64,000 nucleotides of DNA from NCBI GenBank assembly GCA_022539475.1, contig VCMS01000194.1, positions 42,437-106,436 on the forward strand. The letters run 5' to 3'. The notes under the pieces are model-generated. The model was not told the DNA's origin, did not search any database, and was given only the letters and a program-made list of their open reading frames with translations. Of the stretch, positions 1-9,957 are shown one piece after another. Numbering within the stretch: position 1 is the stretch's first letter; each line of letters begins with the position of its first letter. The position numbers were made by a program, and so were the translations under genes. This DNA is from Gracilaria domingensis. Its lineage: Eukaryota > Rhodophyta > Florideophyceae > Gracilariales > Gracilariaceae.

Positions 1-321
1 CAAGGCTGACCGAGTGCGACGGTGGTATGAAACGATCTTCGACCTAGGTAGGTGCTCGACCGGCTCCATGGTGTCCTCCTCGGCGGAGTAGCCATAACAT
101 CGCACTTGGTACAGTACCGTCCCATCGGGGTCTACAACATGACGTACGATACGTTCGATCACGTATTCCTGCGGGTACACCTCGGTGTTTGACTGCTCTC
201 CTTCACCCATTGTGGTTTCGTACCTTCGAGGGTGGCGAGGTGGTGGCCGGCTAACCTCTAGAGGGGTTCCTCTTGGACTTAACCAGTCACGACTCACTAG
301 GAGTTCCTCGCTGCGCGACAA
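1..321 (-). pseudogene. Chromodomain at the C-terminus of element A Pol
   Basis: Reading the minus strand from 180 downward gives a chromodomain: YVIERIV, then a DPDG turn, LYQVRCYGY, AEEDTMEP and VEHLPRSK, followed by IVSYHRR. Canonical chromodomains have the pattern Y-V-E-K-I, K-W-K-G-Y and TWEP. Here the cage tryptophan of KWKGY is cysteine and the Trp of TWEP is Met. The frame is closed upstream by a stop at 322-324, so the domain is now separated from the integrase frame by decay, or by a missed indel. Chromoviral chromodomains direct integration to particular chromatin. The frame is still open at the window edge. Confidence 0.75.
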
Positions 322-1097
322 CTACAACTTACGCCAGGAGCGTCCAATCTTCAACCTGAAAGATTCTTCTTGAAGTACTCTCCTTCTTGAGTCTGACGAG
401 CTTCGGCTCGTTTTGGTTGAGCTTCCGACCGTCCAAAGGTAGCTTCGGGATTCTGAGCTCCCTCTTGCTATCCAGAAGGATCTTCCGTGCGACGGAGAAC
501 GGGCAGGGTCTCGCTCGTGCGCCATGGAGGTGGATTGACCAATCACGGTGCATATCGTGGCCTTCTGGTTGGCCAGGCGATGGCACGTGTGAGCCACGAG
601 TTACCCTAACAGGTGTCCGTTCGCCTACGGTTGGCGACCGTACATCGTTCACCGTGCGCGTGTGGTACTCGCGCACGCGACTTACTGTCAGCAGTTCCCC
701 GCGTCGGCGGTGCTTTCCATACGTCACCACGTCACACAACGTGTTACTCTCTACTTGGGTGTGTCATGAGTCCTCTGCCACGCGGCGTGGGTGCACCATC
801 GATGGTTTCCAAACTCGTACTTCGTACTTCACCTTTCCAAGGTCGTTTTCCCAAATAATACGCGGGTAAGTACGACTTCTCGTTTCCTCATACCACGGCG
901 TGGTTAACACCGGTCGGTAACATTGAGCTGATCTACCGCTTGTGGTTCTGCGTTCTCCGGGAAGCCCGGGTCTACAGATACTGTCTTCTCCGCTCTGCGG
1001 GTGGTGACCTCACTCAGTTGTGGTGTTCCCGACGGGGTTACGTTATCCACAGCGGTGTGTACCCCCTGGGTGGGTCGTGTCGTTTCCAGCGCATTGC
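322..1097 (-). pseudogene. Linker between integrase and chromodomain, element A
   Basis: This stretch encodes Ser/Thr/Pro-rich hydrophilic sequence in more than one frame (904-1101 in one, 329-739 in another), with no conserved domain. The integrase frame ends at 1098, and the most similar continuation is one base out of frame, so at least two indels separate integrase from the chromodomain. Element C has an equivalent hydrophilic linker of similar length after its integrase. Confidence 0.5.
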
Positions 1098-2090
1098 TCA
1101 ACGAACTCGACGGAGTATCACCACGAGGTACAGCGCCTCGCGCACCACAACGCTATCGGTAGAGACCGCGAGATTGGTTGCGGTACCTTGCGACACAGTG
1201 TGACCGTGCGACGCCGGTGTAACGGGTTCCGTACTTTCCTCCCCCTCCTTAGGGGGTGGCACGGGAGCCACGACGTCCGGTGGGGGGTCAACTCTAGTTG
1301 AGTTTTCCTCTTCATCTCCCGCAACGGGTTGTGCTACCCGCGTGGGTGATTCTGACTTCGGTAGATCCGATAAGCCGCGATCAGGGCGGAGAGTCGCAGG
1401 GCGGGAAGATACGACCTGTTCGTCCCCTGTAGCTTCACCCAGTTGAGTGTTAACGTGAACGTAGGGTGGTGGGGCCAGCGCGACACGGTCTAACGATATC
1501 CGTTCGTGGAGATTATTGATATCCAATACTACGGTATCGTCCGTGACGGAAATAACCTTGTAGGGTCCTTCCGCGATAGGCGAGAGCTTGTGGCGGCGTT
1601 CCTTCTCCGGATTATAGTATTCTTTGCGGAGAAATACCATATCGTCTGGTTTGACCTTTGGTAATGGGGTCTTAACCTTCGCATCGAAGTTGCGCTTATA
1701 AGCGGCCGGCGCCTTATCCATCGCTGTGCGAGCGACCGGTACCATTTTTGTTAACCAATCCTTCCAAGCGTTCCTGTATAACCCAATAGACGGGTACGTA
1801 GAAAGCGTTTCTTGAGCCTCGATTGCAACCGGTGGCGGTACTCTTGACAATACCAACTCAAAAGGTGCTAGCTTCGTTACCCGGTGGACTTGGGTGTTGT
1901 ACGCATACGTAATAGCGTCCGTATATAAATCCCAATCCTTAGGATGATCTGCCACATAAGATCTTAATGCATTCAGCATGGTACGGTTAAATCGTTCTAC
2001 CTGACCATTTGTTTGGGGGTGGTAGGTGGTCGTAAATAGATTCTTGACACTCAAGATCCGACAGACGTCCTGGAAAAACTTCGACGTGAA
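1098..2090 (-). pseudogene. Integrase C-terminal half, element A
   Basis: The segment follows directly, in the same frame, after the stop codon at 2091-2093. It contains the end of the DDE catalytic core, with the region around QTNGQVERFNRTM that carries the catalytic Glu, and then the GPY/F module (HKLSPIAEGPYKV) typical of chromoviruses. The C-terminus is Pro/Glu-rich and contains a purine tract (1237-1256). The premature stop sits just after SDNGS, where element C still reads Gln, so a single C-to-T change explains it. Confidence 0.85.
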
Positions 2091-4646
2091 CTATGAACCG
2101 TTATCTGATAATAGATGAACCGGTGGACCGTACACAAAGACCCAGTGGGTGACAAAAGCTTGTGCAACCACGGTGGCCGTAATCCGTTTCAGCGGGACTG
2201 TCCGTACCAACTTAGAGAACCGATCGGTGATAACCAGAAGGTATCGATTACCTCTTGCGGTTCTGATCAATTCACCTAAGATATCGATAGCGATAAACTC
2301 CAAAGGAGACCGTGCTGGGAACAGCGTTAACTTCTTCGAGTACTTACGAAGTTTCACGTTATTCTTAGCGCACTCGGTGCAAGAGCGTCGTACTGCGTAG
2401 CAGTCCAATGCCATTGACGGCCAGTAGAAATCCCTACGCAGGGTCAAGAATAGTTTTTGACCTCCTGGGTGGGCTCCTACCTTCACATAGTGTGTCATGA
2501 CCAACACACGGTTTTGCAGCGAGTATGGGACCACAATTTGGGTATACGCTTCAACCAACCTAACCAGATACCCCTGATCGTTAACCTGAAAAGGTATACG
2601 ATCTCCTCCATTGAGACGAGCGCGAATTCGCGTACAAAACTCATCCGTTTGCTGTTCTCGGACCATCTCCTCGGGAGTGATGGGTACAAAAGATCCAGTC
2701 AAGGGATCCAACTTCTCAGAAGTGAGCAGGATGTCGTCACAGATGTCATCCGACAAAGATTCGACCCAACCTGCTTGTTCTTCCACCATAAAGCATGGTA
2801 TGTCCAGATCGTCAACTGGTGCCGCTTCTGCATTTGTTCCCAAGCGGGGGAGTGCATCTGCCTGCAGATTCAACGTTCCTTTTTTGTACGTAACTGTGAA
2901 ATCGAACTCCGATAACCTCAAGCGCCAACGCATCAAGCGTCCTGATGGTTCCGAGAATTCCATGAGCCATCGGAGACATGAGTGGTCCGTATGTACCGTA
3001 AAATGGTTGCCCATAAGATATGGCCTCAGTGTAGTTAGAGCCCATACAACGGCTAAGCACTCTTTCTCCGAAACTGAGTAGTTACGTTCGTGTACGTTCA
3101 AGGATCGCGACCAGTATCCAATTGAATGTCTCACGCCGTCTTCCGTGACCTGAAACAGGGCGCAACCAACCTGGTGTGCACTGGCGTCAGTTTCTACTTC
3201 GAATGGAAGTCCTAGCTTAGGCAAAGCCAAGATTGGCGGTGACGTTACTGCGTCAATTAATGCCGAAAAGGCAGACGCTTCCGCGTCGCCTAGGGGTTCT
3301 AGTTGAACTGGTTGACCTTTTCTCAAAAGGTGGTTAAGGGGGGTCGCAATATCTGCGAAGTTCGGGACAAAACGCCGATATACATTACAAAGACCCAGAA
3401 AACTGCGGAGTTTCGTTTGTGTCGTAGGGCGTTTCGCTTCCTTCAGCGACTTCACGCGAACTGCGTCAACTGAGAGCTGTCCAGGTCGAATGATATGCCC
3501 TAGGTATTTGACCGAATCTGTGAAGAACTCGCACTTCCTGAGTTTCAGCGTAATGCCCGCGTCCTTGAGGACTCTCATGACGTCCCGGACGTGTGTTAAG
3601 TGGTCATCAACGTTATCGGAGGACACGATGATATCGTCAAGATACACCAAGCAGGTCTTCCACTTGAATCGAGCCAAGAGGATATCGATAGCACGTTGAA
3701 ACGTAGCCGGTGCGTTGGTTAATCCGAACGGCATTCGTTTAAACCGGTACAAACCTTGGTGGCACACAAAAGCAGTTTTGTCCTTATCCTTTTCACGGAT
3801 CGGAACTTGCCAGTATCCCCAATTGGCATCCAAGGCGGTGAACACTGTAGCACTCCCAAGCGAGTCAATGTATTCGTCCATCCTGGGTATGGGATAAACG
3901 TCTTTGACGGTGACCGAATTTAGACGACGGTAATCGATACAGAATCGCCATGATCCGTCCGCTTTTGGAACTAGCATCACGGGTGAGGCCCAAGCGGATT
4001 GAGCCGCCTCTATGACGCCAGCGCGTAACATCTTCTCAACCTGAGATTGCTCTTCTTCCCTAGCTTTGGGACCAGCCCGGTATGGGTGTTGGGAAATGGG
4101 GCTAGTACCTGGAAGTAGGTCAATACGGTGTTCCGTGATTCCAATTGTCCCGAGGGATCCATCCCACATGGGTGTGAACTCCCTCAACATTTCTCTTAGC
4201 TTACCTCTATGAGATTCAGGTACATGATCAAAATTCAACTGTTCCAGTTCCTTGACAGGGTCTGTATCTTCCGTTCCTGGTGGCAACGCTTTACCCTCGG
4301 TGGGTGCCATCGATTCGGTAACTTCGCTCGCCGGGGTAACCGATGCGGTAAAAGCGGTTTCCGCTGATCCCTCCCCCTCCTTAGCATCGGTTATACCGAG
4401 AACATCCGCAACGGGTATCCTCGTCGGTACGATAGCAGCAGGGTGTGGGAGAGTGGTACCAAGGATTTGGTTTTTAGCTAACCACTGTCGGGTTGTGCCA
4501 AAGTGGGCGACCAAAACTCTGAATGGTTTGTCGGGTTCCACCGAGATTACCCCGTTCGCCAAAGCGAGTTGCTTCTGATCATACAATGATGGCAATGGTT
4601 GTACCACACGTAGACCAGACTGCTTAGTAGTTATGGTGACCCAAAC
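2091..4646 (-). pseudogene. Reverse transcriptase, RNase H and integrase N-terminus, element A
   Basis: The frame is open from 4646 to the stop at 2091. It holds an RT with the VPKADGSWRFCIDYRRLN region and catalytic YLDD (CLVYLDDIIV), then RNase H (EVETDASAHQVGCALF), then integrase with an HHCC zinc module (HYVKVGAHPG ... CTEC) and the first two catalytic Asp regions (AIDILG and SDNGS). This is the order of Ty3/gypsy Pol. It is flanked by two stops relative to the ancestral reading frame, at 4647 (Gln to TAA) and at 2091 (Gln to TAG), so the polyprotein is interrupted. Confidence 0.92.
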
Positions 4647-5362
4647 TTAGGATTGCGCAGGGATTGCGATGGCATGAGCCACATGGAGCTTAGATGGTAC
4701 CGGGTCGACGGTTGGAACTTCCTGTGCAGCAGGGAGCGGGACGCGCTTGCGTGTAGCTCTCTTTAGCGGTTTCCTTACAATCGGTATTTCGGAACCATCA
4801 TCCATGGTAACAACTCGAGCTCGAGGTCGAATCGCTTCAACAAAACGATCACAAAAGTCACAACCGAGTATCACCGGTGCGGCAATGCTTTTGCAAACCG
4901 TGAAATCCACTTTAACCATACAGGTTCCTAATCGTACCATGAGAGGGTTATGTACCGAAGAGTACGCAACGGGTTATTGTTGGCATCCGCGATGTCCAAA
5001 CCTGGACCATGACGAATTTCATCCCGTAGCGCGGGTGGCACCAACTCAAGGTGAATCAGGTTCGGTGCAGCTCCTGTATCCAACACAGACAACTGTCGAA
5101 CCATGAACTGGTTAGACAAGCCAAGATCGGCATAAACTTTGTAGTTTCTCTTGGCCATCACAAGAACTCTTTCCGGAATACGGAGATTACGGGACCGTAT
5201 CCACGGACGACGTAGAACCGAAAGGTGTTCTGAGCTCACGTCAGTTGTAGCCGCTATCCTTGAAAGGATTCTAACAGCTGGGGAGCGAAGCTGTGACGCC
5301 TCGGGCGCCTTCAACTTCGGCTCGCAAGGCGCCCCTCCCGTAGGGGAAACTCCCGAAGTCAG
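4647..5362 (-). pseudogene. Retroviral-type aspartic protease, element A, frameshifted
   Basis: Pol enters here through a -1 shift at 5362. The first part (5362 to 4928) contains the protease active site LDTGAAPNLIH. After ADANNNPLRT the frame is lost, and the rest of the protease (VILGCDFCDRFVEAIRP) continues in another frame from 4940 to 4647. The same residues are contiguous in element C, so one small indel near 4940 disables this copy. The frame ends at a TAA that replaces Gln. Confidence 0.85.
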
Positions 5363-5368
5363 TTTTTC
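5303..5368 (-). promoter_or_regulatory. Programmed -1 frameshift signal, gag-pol junction of element A
   Basis: The last gag codons on the minus strand are CAG AAA AAC TGA. G AAA AAC (5368-5362) fits the X XXY YYZ pattern and would put ribosomes into the -1 frame, which is open straight into the protease. Downstream is a perfect 9-bp stem: GGGCGCCTT (5334-5326) pairs with AAGGCGCCC (5311-5303) across a 14-nt loop. A shorter CCCC/GGGG hairpin lies between the two. Elements B and C have the same heptamer and the same frame relation. Confidence 0.75.
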
Positions 5369-7428
5369 TGAACGGGGCTCACCGAATTCGGTGCGTGAAC
5401 TCCGTTCGGGGGGCCTAACTGAACCCCATGCGTGGGTACTTCGCCTTGAACCTGGTTCGAAGGTGCCTGTGCCGAAACGGAGGGCTGAGCATAGACCGGA
5501 ACCGGTAATCCCAGTTCAGCTCTGGCCTTATCATATTCCTTTCGTGGAACAGATTCCTTTTCCTCAGGCGTGAGGGCGTCGTAACACGCAAAAATTTTCG
5601 GCCTGTGCGACGGCGGAAATACGCACTGCGTCGATACGTGACCTGGAAGGTAGCACTGGTAACATATGACCGAGGCCGGTTTGTCGCGAGGGCGATTGTC
5701 CACTCGACGTTGTGGTGCTGTGTCCTTCCACCCTGGGCGGTTCAGACGCGACGAATTGTTAGCGTAAGGCAGCGGGGCTGCAGGCACCCGGACACCTTGG
5801 GCATACAATGCGGGGTCTTCTTCCGTGCTCGGAATCGAGGTTGACGGCAGGTCCGTAGATCCGTAAGAATCGGGGTTACTTCCGATGAAGTGGACGTTAT
5901 CAGCATCACCGACAGCGGTTTCACGTCGCAAAACCGACATCGATGGTGACGAACTCTCCGCGAGTAGCGCTTTCGAGCGGCGCTGCCCCGGGTTGCGGGC
6001 TCGATACGTCTCTCCTTCCGCCTGGGCGTAATTAACCAACTCTAGGTACGTCATTCGGCGTTTTTCCTCGCGTCGGCGAGCGACCAACGACCGAATGGTG
6101 GGGTCCGAACCATCAACAAACATGGTACACCGCTCCTGTGCGGAATACACATTACCACATCGGTGAAACGCTTTGTTCAACCGCGTTGAATAAACCGTTT
6201 CAGATTCTCCACTCTTCTGTCTAGTGTCGCGAACAGCAAGAGTAGCCCTGTAAATCGCGTTGGAAGTCGCGTACGACCTGAGAAGGTAGTTCACGGCTTC
6301 CGGCCAACACGTGACTCCTCCTTCCGAGGCTCTCGAGGTTCCTCGAACTGAGTTGTACTGATCTTCCGCAGTCCCTTTTAGGAAGTACGGCAGTGCCACA
6401 TATGCCTGTGCTTCACTCATACCGAGTATATCGGCCTCCTGGACGAACCTGGCAAGGAAATCCAAGATAAGGATAGGATCTGTCCCCGAGAACTTCCTTG
6501 TTTCAAGGGTAACATTCAACCTTCGAATGTAGTCCTTCACCTTACCGGTTCCTCGCGAGGAGCGATTCGAAGTAACATCTTCCAACCGATAATAGCGGTA
6601 CGACAACAGCTTTGTGTAGAGCGGGTCCGTCGGCTTTAACTCTTTGAGTCCCAAGTGGCGCCGTCCTTTCACGCGTGATCTCATCACTGCCTGAGTAGAC
6701 TGCGTCGCTTTCGACCGTGTCGAACGTGACCTATGACGGTTTTCATCACTATCAGATGAATCTGACGAACTGTCTTCAGTCATGCCGCTCGAGTCAGAGC
6801 GCGATGAATCCGAATCATAGTGAACTCGTTTTGAGTGTCGACGTTTCTGCTTCACCGAACGATGGTCTTCATCCGCAGATGGATTTCCTTGAGGAACCTG
6901 TGCGTCCACAGCTTCATCCATACGGATTGTATCCTCCAGCGTTTCCAAGCGCGAACGAATTCGACCGATATCGGTGCGCATTTCCTCGACAAATGCCCGG
7001 TACTCCGTGACGAAGACGTCTGGGGTACCCAGATTTTCCATAATGGAATTCACGTCCCTTCTCAGAAGACGTAAGTCTCCTGAGACATCCCTCACCTGGG
7101 CATTATCAACCTGCGTCCTCAACGAGGTAACATCCTGTAGGAGTTCCACGTGAGCAGCGTGATTAATATCCAAGCGGGATTCCAACCTAGCCAACTCGGC
7201 TACGGTAGCAGCGTTAGGGTTAACCATGGATGGTGTCTCAACGACGGGTTGAGCAGAACCCACATTTTCCTTAGGTGCTTCCGTAACTGAACGCGTTCTC
7301 CGGGGGCGGGGTACGACCTCAAGAGGTTGCGCCTCATCTGGGATAGACCGGGACGTCGGTGCAACGGGTGGAACCGCAGCTGACGACCGCGCTGAACCAG
7401 CTCGAGAACCTCGAGGCGGTTGCGGCAT
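5359..7428 (-). CDS. Gag polyprotein of element A
   Basis: Structural polyprotein of a Ty3/gypsy element, 689 residues, no stop. The ATG at 7428 (MPQPPRGSRAG) is the first in frame; element C has a matching MPISTRNSRAR start. In order: Pro/Arg/Ser-rich N-terminus, a coiled region (about 85-200), a Ser/Asp/Arg-rich stretch (about 210-270), a capsid-like domain (about 300-480, including YIRRLNVTLETRKF, PYFLKGTAEDQY and SLVARRREEKRR), and a CCHC zinc knuckle CYQCYLPGHVSTQC (about 610-625) that would bind element RNA. It ends in QKN at the frameshift site. It is the only intact ORF of the element. Confidence 0.88.
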   Translation of the reverse strand: MPQPPRGSRAGSARSSAAVPPVAPTSRSIPDEAQPLEVVPRPRRTRSVTEAPKENVGSAQPVVETPSMVNPNAATVAELARLESRLDINHAAHVELLQDVTSLRTQVDNAQVRDVSGDLRLLRRDVNSIMENLGTPDVFVTEYRAFVEEMRTDIGRIRSRLETLEDTIRMDEAVDAQVPQGNPSADEDHRSVKQKRRHSKRVHYDSDSSRSDSSGMTEDSSSDSSDSDENRHRSRSTRSKATQSTQAVMRSRVKGRRHLGLKELKPTDPLYTKLLSYRYYRLEDVTSNRSSRGTGKVKDYIRRLNVTLETRKFSGTDPILILDFLARFVQEADILGMSEAQAYVALPYFLKGTAEDQYNSVRGTSRASEGGVTCWPEAVNYLLRSYATSNAIYRATLAVRDTRQKSGESETVYSTRLNKAFHRCGNVYSAQERCTMFVDGSDPTIRSLVARRREEKRRMTYLELVNYAQAEGETYRARNPGQRRSKALLAESSSPSMSVLRRETAVGDADNVHFIGSNPDSYGSTDLPSTSIPSTEEDPALYAQGVRVPAAPLPYANNSSRLNRPGWKDTAPQRRVDNRPRDKPASVICYQCYLPGHVSTQCVFPPSHRPKIFACYDALTPEEKESVPRKEYDKARAELGLPVPVYAQPSVSAQAPSNQVQGEVPTHGVQLGPPNGVHAPNSVSPVQKN

Positions 7429-7651
7429 ACTGAAAACCAGTAAGCAATCTGATCCAGATGATCCGGTTAAACTCGTACACGAGTCTCCAAAGAACAAGAA
7501 AACTCAATAAACCTTCTCGGTAAACCACCACGTCAGCGGTTCACGTTCAAAAGTTGTCAACCTCCAAAACTCTAAAGAGTCCTCTGATCGTTGTCAGAAA
7601 ACGGTGATCCGTCAACAATCAAGTCAATTCCACGACAGTGACCTAAAACGG

Positions 7652-7669
7652 TTCTAGGTCGGGAGACCA
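7652..7669 (-). other. Primer-binding site of element A
   Basis: On the minus strand TGGTCTCCCGACCTAGAA follows 3 nt after the LTR terminus ...CCCCACA. Elements B (16373-16390) and C (55673-55690) have nearly the same sequence at the same place. It should pair with a tRNA 3' end; I could not assign the tRNA. Confidence 0.7.
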
Positions 7670-7672
7670 TTT

Positions 7673-8417
7673 TGTGGGGCAAACTCGGAAGAGTGAAACC
7701 CACCAGACTGTCCGAAGGTCCGCTTTCGTGAGAGATGGCAGACCAGTGACAGAGCCCTCTGTACCACCGTAACTCGGTTGTAAGGCCGAAGTGGCAACTG
7801 GCTATACCTACAGAGGTGCTAGGCCACGTGGTGAGGAAACGATGAGAAACTCCAGAGATGGGGTGGTATCGGCAACGATGAAACACGATTAACGACAGGT
7901 GTAGTCCCGAGAGGGAAAGCAACAGAAAACAACAACCAAACAACACCCACACGCGACCGGTAGGGCCTCCTCGGCACTGTGCCCGGAGCGGGGCGAGATC
8001 CTCCAACGGTAATGCACGGGTTTCCGTAAACACGGCAAAACTCTATACAGAGTCGGATCACTTCGTAATCTAGTCCTATACCTCCTCGGTACGACCCTCA
8101 GGTCCCGACATCAACGACAGATGTTCCTCAAAGGTACCGAGAGGGTAGGATTACCGTAACCAGACGTGGCTATACTCGCGAGAGTGATAACCCACGTAGG
8201 CGGTTGGCGCCAGAGCCTCACTCGTGTAGAGTCCACTCAGGAGAGCGCTACTCGACAAAGAGTTCACTTAGAAGTGCTCGGGTTGACTTTACAAAGGTGC
8301 TCGCGACGACGAGGTCGAGCTCACCTAAGTAGGTCTAAACTAACTATGTACACGTGGTGCACACCCGCAGGGGTCCGTACACGTGGCTAGCCCAGTGTCA
8401 GGCATCTCAGGTGCACT
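7673..8417 (-). repeat. 5' LTR of element A
   Basis: The 3' terminus (minus strand ...TTTGCCCCACA at 7673) is fixed by the adjacent primer site and by the identical terminal pattern in the other LTRs. The 5' terminus is placed from the shared block CCTGACACTGGG with the LTR of element C, giving about 745 bp. Small ORFs inside are not conserved. The partial LTR at 52961-53377 matches the 3' half of this LTR closely. Confidence 0.75.
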
Positions 8418-8980
8418 ACCTATTGTTCCGTAATATGCACACACACGGTGGTGTAGTACACGCGTCCACCTAGCGGTATTGGCCAGCAATGGCAACCCTG
8501 GTTACAGGTAACTGTGGGAAAGCCATTCCAAAAGTAACCGCCAAAATTGGGTCCAACTCATAACCCTTCGAGTGCATCCTCGTATCACTCCCCTGAGTAT
8601 ATGAGGCGCATCATCCTGATAACCACGCAAATTGCGTTGCTCTACAGGTGGCGAAGCGATGCTTAGACACCGATCACCACAAGAGGGCTCAGGTCGCGCA
8701 TTCGTTGCGCAGGGCGCGCCGACCTATTAAGGATGACACTGGCGGAGAGCGCGACCACGAAGGTGTACAATCAACGCACTCGAGACCACCCCTGGAGGAT
8801 ACTCCGCTACAAGCGCCGTGTGGCGCCATGACGCGCGCTACGCGCCGGACGACGCTAATTCCTGACCGTTCGGTGAAAGGGCGGCCGGAACTGACGAATC
8901 TTTACAGCTCCGGGGCGTGCCTGATGGTAAGAGGGGGGTCTGGAGTATAGTACGCCCGATCGCTGGCCGATCTACTCGAC
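8418..8980. other. Gap between elements A and B, no gene seen
   Basis: About 560 bp separates LTR A from the left target duplication of element B. It is continuous with 17359 onward in the pre-insertion sequence. A 100-codon ORF at 8648-8950 has no recognisable feature. I see nothing else to support. Confidence 0.5.
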
Positions 8981-8985
8981 CAACT
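8981..8985. other. Target site duplication, left copy (CAACT)
   Basis: CAACT directly precedes the TGT terminus of the left LTR of element B and is repeated directly after the right LTR at 17354-17358. Five base pairs is the usual duplication size for Ty3/gypsy elements. Confidence 0.85.
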
Positions 8986-9946
8986 TGTGGTGCAAGCCCG
9001 GAAACGGGAAACAGGCACAGGACGTTCGAGATCCTGCTCCCTGTTGGGATGGAAGCTCGGCTGGAGAGCCTCTGTTGCCACCGAGGACCTGGGTGTAAAG
9101 CCAGTACTGGGCTGAGATAGAACCTACTGAGGTGAAAAAGAGAAGCCAGAAAGATAGGAAAAACCCAGAAAGAAATGGGGAAAAGATAGGGAAACTCGAG
9201 AGAGTGGACTGTAGACTCCAAGAGAAGGCGTAGCCCGAAAAGGAAAACGGAAAGAAAAGATCCAAAGAAGAGGAGTCAAGGGCCGTGCGCAAGCAGGCAA
9301 CAGGCCCGAAAGACGGGGAAAAACGAAGGAGAAACAACAAAAGAACCCAATACTGGGGCGGAAATCTGTCCTGCACTCAGGAATAAGAAACGAACAAAAG
9401 GTCAACCCTCACTGGGTATTCAGAGATCCTAAGGGTTTCCAAGCGGAGTTTGCGCACTGATACTACTTTTGGTGACCCTCCGTGTGAAGTTGTGCACCGG
9501 CAAGGGCAGCGGCGACAAGGGCCCACAATCAAGAGATGAGTCTCAAGTGTTCCCACTTCAGAGTGGCAGTTCTCGAAGCGAGACTTGGTTGACTTTACTA
9601 AGTGCTCGCGACGGCGACGTCGCGCTCACGTAAGTAGGTCTAACTACACATGAAACTAACAATATTAACTAAAGTAGTGCAGACGTCATGAGGTCTATAC
9701 ACGTGGATCACCCACCGTCAGGGTACCTCATGGTACAATGCACCCATGCATAATACACACTTTGCACGTGTTCAACACCATCCAATGGTTCCAATATCCA
9801 TTCCACCTGTGAAGGTCCATGCAAAAGCCAGTGACCATTCCTCCCATGATGGGATCATCATCCACTTCATCACTTCAACTCGCACGAGCGAGTCCATCCC
9901 TATAGGGAGTACAATAGTGCTTCACCCCAAGCGGGTTTGCTCCACA
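8986..9946 (-). repeat. 3' LTR of element B
   Basis: The sequence starts TGT and ends ACA in plus orientation and is nearly identical to 16393-17353. It contains a purine-rich plus-strand stretch (about 9120-9400) and ORFs of up to 134 codons that are also in the other copy only because the LTRs are duplicates. Confidence 0.92.
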
Positions 9947-9957
9947 TATCCCCCTCG
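9947..9957 (-). other. Polypurine tract of element B
   Basis: On the minus strand CGAGGGGGATA abuts the 5' terminus of the 3' LTR (TGTGGAGC). A purine run in this position primes plus-strand DNA synthesis in LTR retrotransposons. Confidence 0.65.

Larger units (their letters stand above)
1..8417 (-). mobile_element. Element A: Ty3/gypsy chromovirus, 3' end outside window
   Basis: The element reads right to left: 5' LTR, primer site, gag, -1 frameshift, protease, reverse transcriptase, RNase H, integrase with GPY/F motif, a hydrophilic linker and a chromodomain that runs off the left edge. Domain order PR-RT-RH-IN is that of Ty3/gypsy, and the chromodomain places it among chromoviruses. Gag is open over 689 codons. 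Pol carries one frameshift and two in-frame stops, so this copy cannot make Pol. The right boundary is set by similarity to the LTR of element C and is good to a few bases. Confidence 0.9.

Noticed and set aside
8971-8985. TGG-containing primer-site-like sequence left of the 8986 LTR, suggesting a separate element there
   Set aside because: The matching CAACT duplications show this LTR is the 3' LTR of element B and the left side is flanking DNA.
8838-9405. ORFs of 93-134 codons also present at 16308-16812
   Set aside because: They are conserved only because the two LTRs of element B are duplicates; no domain is encoded.
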